Of a stretch of 5,457 nt of DNA, positions 3,760-5,457 are shown in pieces. Below the pieces are notes generated by a model. That model saw nothing but the letters and a program-made list of their open reading frames with translations. It was not told the DNA's origin and did no database searches. This DNA is from Candidatus Bruticola papionis (GTDB lineage: Bacteria > Vulcanimicrobiota > Xenobia > Xenobiales > Xenobiaceae): NCBI GenBank assembly GCA_002407045.1, contig DHKB01000009.1, positions 1 to 5,457 of the forward strand. The letters run 5' to 3'. Made by a program: the position numbers and the translations under genes. The number at the start of each line of letters is the position of its first letter. Positions within the stretch are counted from its first letter, which is position 1.

Positions 3760-5457
3760 CTAGTCCATAGCGCCAGTATAAAGGATCTTGCGTGCTTTGC
3801 TGCCTTCAGCCGGGCCAACATAGCCGCGCTTTTCCAGTAAGTTAATTAAACGCCTGGCTCGAGCATAGCCTACGCGCAATTCAGTTTGTAACATAGAAGC
3901 CGAGGCTTGACGAGTACGCAAAATGGCATCCAAAGCTTCTTCGAGCAAAGGATCATCGTCATTGGCATCATTACCTCCGCCCTTATCAGCTTTGTCTTCG
4001 GCCATATCTTCCTGGATATTGAGCTGAATGCGATTGCTGGGCACGTCTTGTCTATTCCAGAAATCAACTACGCGCTGAATCTCGTCATTTTTAACAAAAG
4101 CGCCCTGGATACGAGCTCCATTGTTGGCGTCAACTGGCTTAAAGAGCATATCGCCTTTGCCAAGCAAATGTTCAGCGCCACCATCATCGAGAATAACTCG
4201 AGAATCGACGCCCGAAGAAACAGCAAAGGCAATACGGGAAGGAATATTCACTTTCAAGAGACCGGTAATAACGTCGGTGGAAGGACGCTGAGTAGCTACA
4301 ACCATATGGATACCGGCCGCACGAGCTTTTTGAGCCAAGCGACAGATCGATTTTTCCACATCTTTGGAAGCAACCATCATTAAGTCGGCCAACTCATCGA
4401 TAATAACCACAACCCAAGGCAAAGTAGCTTCGGGATGTTTCATGTTATATTCGCCAATATTGCGCACTCTGTTTTTACTAAACATAGTGTAGCGTTCTTC
4501 CATCAAGTTGACCATCTGATGCAAAGCCGAAGAGGCCATCTTAGGATCGACGATAATTTTGCCAGGTTCTTCTCCAGTTAAGCAAATCAAGTGAGGCAAA
4601 CCTTCGTAGATAGAAAGTTCCACTTGCTTAGGGTCGATCATCAAAAGTTGCAAATTCCTAGGCGTAAAGCGATAAAGCAAACTGAGAATCAAAGTGTTGA
4701 TACAAACAGACTTACCGGAGCCAGTAGTACCGGCAACCAATAAGTGAGGCATTTTGCTTAAATCGGTCACTCGAGCCGTACCGCTAATATCTTTACCTAA
4801 GCCGACACACAGTCCCTTACCGTTGCGGAAGTTTTCCGAGCTGAGCACTTCTTTTAAAGAAACAAGTTCGGTAAATCCATTTGGTACCTCGACACCCACA
4901 ACAGACTTGCCTGGCACCGGAGCTTCGATACGCACCGTAGTAGCAGCCAAGGCTAAGGCAATATCATTGGTCAAATTGATAAATTTGTTGACTCTAACGC
5001 CAATAGCCGGTTCTAACTCGTAACGCGTAACCGCCGGCCCTTGGATTACATTGCGCACCGTAGCTTCAACTTTGAAACTGGCTAAAGTACGGATTAACAA
5101 TTCCGACTTGTCGACAAACTCATGCCTACTTTGCGGAGGAACTTCTTCCAAAAGTGCCAGCGAAGGCAACATGTAGTGTTCAACCGCTTGCAAAGAGCCA
5201 GAATTGCTCTTTCTGGGCATAGCTAAAGGAGCAGACGCGGCGCTATTGGCCGGCTGACCAACCACACGAACAGTGCTCACAGAAGGTATGCTGGAAGGAT
5301 AAAGCGCGGCCGGACGCTGTGCATTAACTACAGCGCCTGAAACAGGAGTAGAGCTGCCAATAATGCGCCGTTCACTCCTATCAAAGCCAAAAGCCGGAGA
5401 GCGTCTAGGCTGAGCCGACATGGCAGGCGCGGCAGACATAGCGGGCGCAGCAGGCGC
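3760..5457 (-). CDS. ftsK: DNA translocase FtsK/SpoIIIE, C-terminal part (runs off the right edge)
   Basis: FtsK is a septum-anchored hexameric ATPase that pumps chromosomal DNA during division. Only 566 codons including the stop are visible. The frame is open to the edge, and the two ATGs at 5439 and 5421 lie inside an Ala/Pro/Met-rich repeat without a ribosome binding site, so the true start with the membrane domain is probably outside. Counting from the ATG at 5439: a low-complexity linker (1-85), the alpha domain (about 90-215), then the RecA-like beta domain with Walker A GTTGSGKS (237-244), Walker B VVVIIDELAD (343-352) and the motor motif VATQRPSTDVITG (381-393). An acidic spacer follows (478-496), then the gamma winged helix (about 497-555: LRVGYARARRLINLLEKRGY) that reads polarity sequences on DNA. 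All key motifs are intact. IPSRIAFAVSS and LLGKGDML resemble Firmicutes homologs more than proteobacterial ones. Confidence 0.96.
   Translation of the reverse strand, partial: APAAPAMSAAPAMSAQPRRSPAFGFDRSERRIIGSSTPVSGAVVNAQRPAALYPSSIPSVSTVRVVGQPANSAASAPLAMPRKSNSGSLQAVEHYMLPSLALLEEVPPQSRHEFVDKSELLIRTLASFKVEATVRNVIQGPAVTRYELEPAIGVRVNKFINLTNDIALALAATTVRIEAPVPGKSVVGVEVPNGFTELVSLKEVLSSENFRNGKGLCVGLGKDISGTARVTDLSKMPHLLVAGTTGSGKSVCINTLILSLLYRFTPRNLQLLMIDPKQVELSIYEGLPHLICLTGEEPGKIIVDPKMASSALHQMVNLMEERYTMFSKNRVRNIGEYNMKHPEATLPWVVVIIDELADLMMVASKDVEKSICRLAQKARAAGIHMVVATQRPSTDVITGLLKVNIPSRIAFAVSSGVDSRVILDDGGAEHLLGKGDMLFKPVDANNGARIQGAFVKNDEIQRVVDFWNRQDVPSNRIQLNIQEDMAEDKADKGGGNDANDDDPLLEEALDAILRTRQASASMLQTELRVGYARARRLINLLEKRGYVGPAEGSKARKILYTGAMD

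Noticed and set aside
3907..4383. 158-codon open frame antisense to ftsK
   Set aside because: It lies wholly within the conserved ftsK motor region on the opposite strand and has no family features, so it is a shadow of ftsK codon use.

Overview
The window comes from a moderately AT-rich bacterial chromosome. It holds four complete protein genes, two genes cut by the window edges, and about 680 bp of non-coding DNA unusually rich in palindromes. The FtsK motor has motifs of the Firmicutes/SpoIIIE type (for example IPSRIAFAVSS and LLGKGDML), and a lipoprotein gene lies nearby. That fits a Firmicutes-like anaerobe, possibly a diderm such as the Negativicutes. This is a weak inference, and I cannot name a genus.

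Layout. Bases 1-166 (minus strand) encode the first 55 residues of a lipoprotein. Bases 176-857 carry no convincing gene. Instead there is a chain of long interrupted inverted repeats (293-387, 422-498, 495-512, 548-622, 726-833), a plus-strand intrinsic terminator (379-408) and a minus-strand one (682-709) that point toward each other, and a possible 27-codon ORF (753-836) just after the lysR stop. Bases 858-1751 (minus strand) encode a cysteine-rich LysR-type regulator. It is divergent from a three-gene plus-strand operon: a flavodoxin (1968-2474), a two-domain carboxymuconolactone decarboxylase (CMD)/AhpD-like protein (2481-3233) and a small cupin (3264-3677). The spacer 1752-1967 holds a -35-like TTGACG and a dyad that could be the LysR operator. 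A bidirectional terminator (3704-3742) separates the operon from ftsK (minus strand, 3760 to beyond the right edge), which ends convergently with it.

How the genes may work together. The LysR gene with a divergent flavodoxin/CMD/cupin operon looks like a small inducible redox or electrophile-response module: an FMN electron carrier, a CMD-fold protein with reactive cysteines and a metal-binding cupin, under a regulator with nine cysteines in its effector half. The substrate cannot be read from the sequence. FtsK is a housekeeping gene unrelated to this module. The least explained part is the palindromic block at 293-833. It is either one or more structured RNAs or a cruciform-forming DNA element, and it is the best candidate here for something undescribed.
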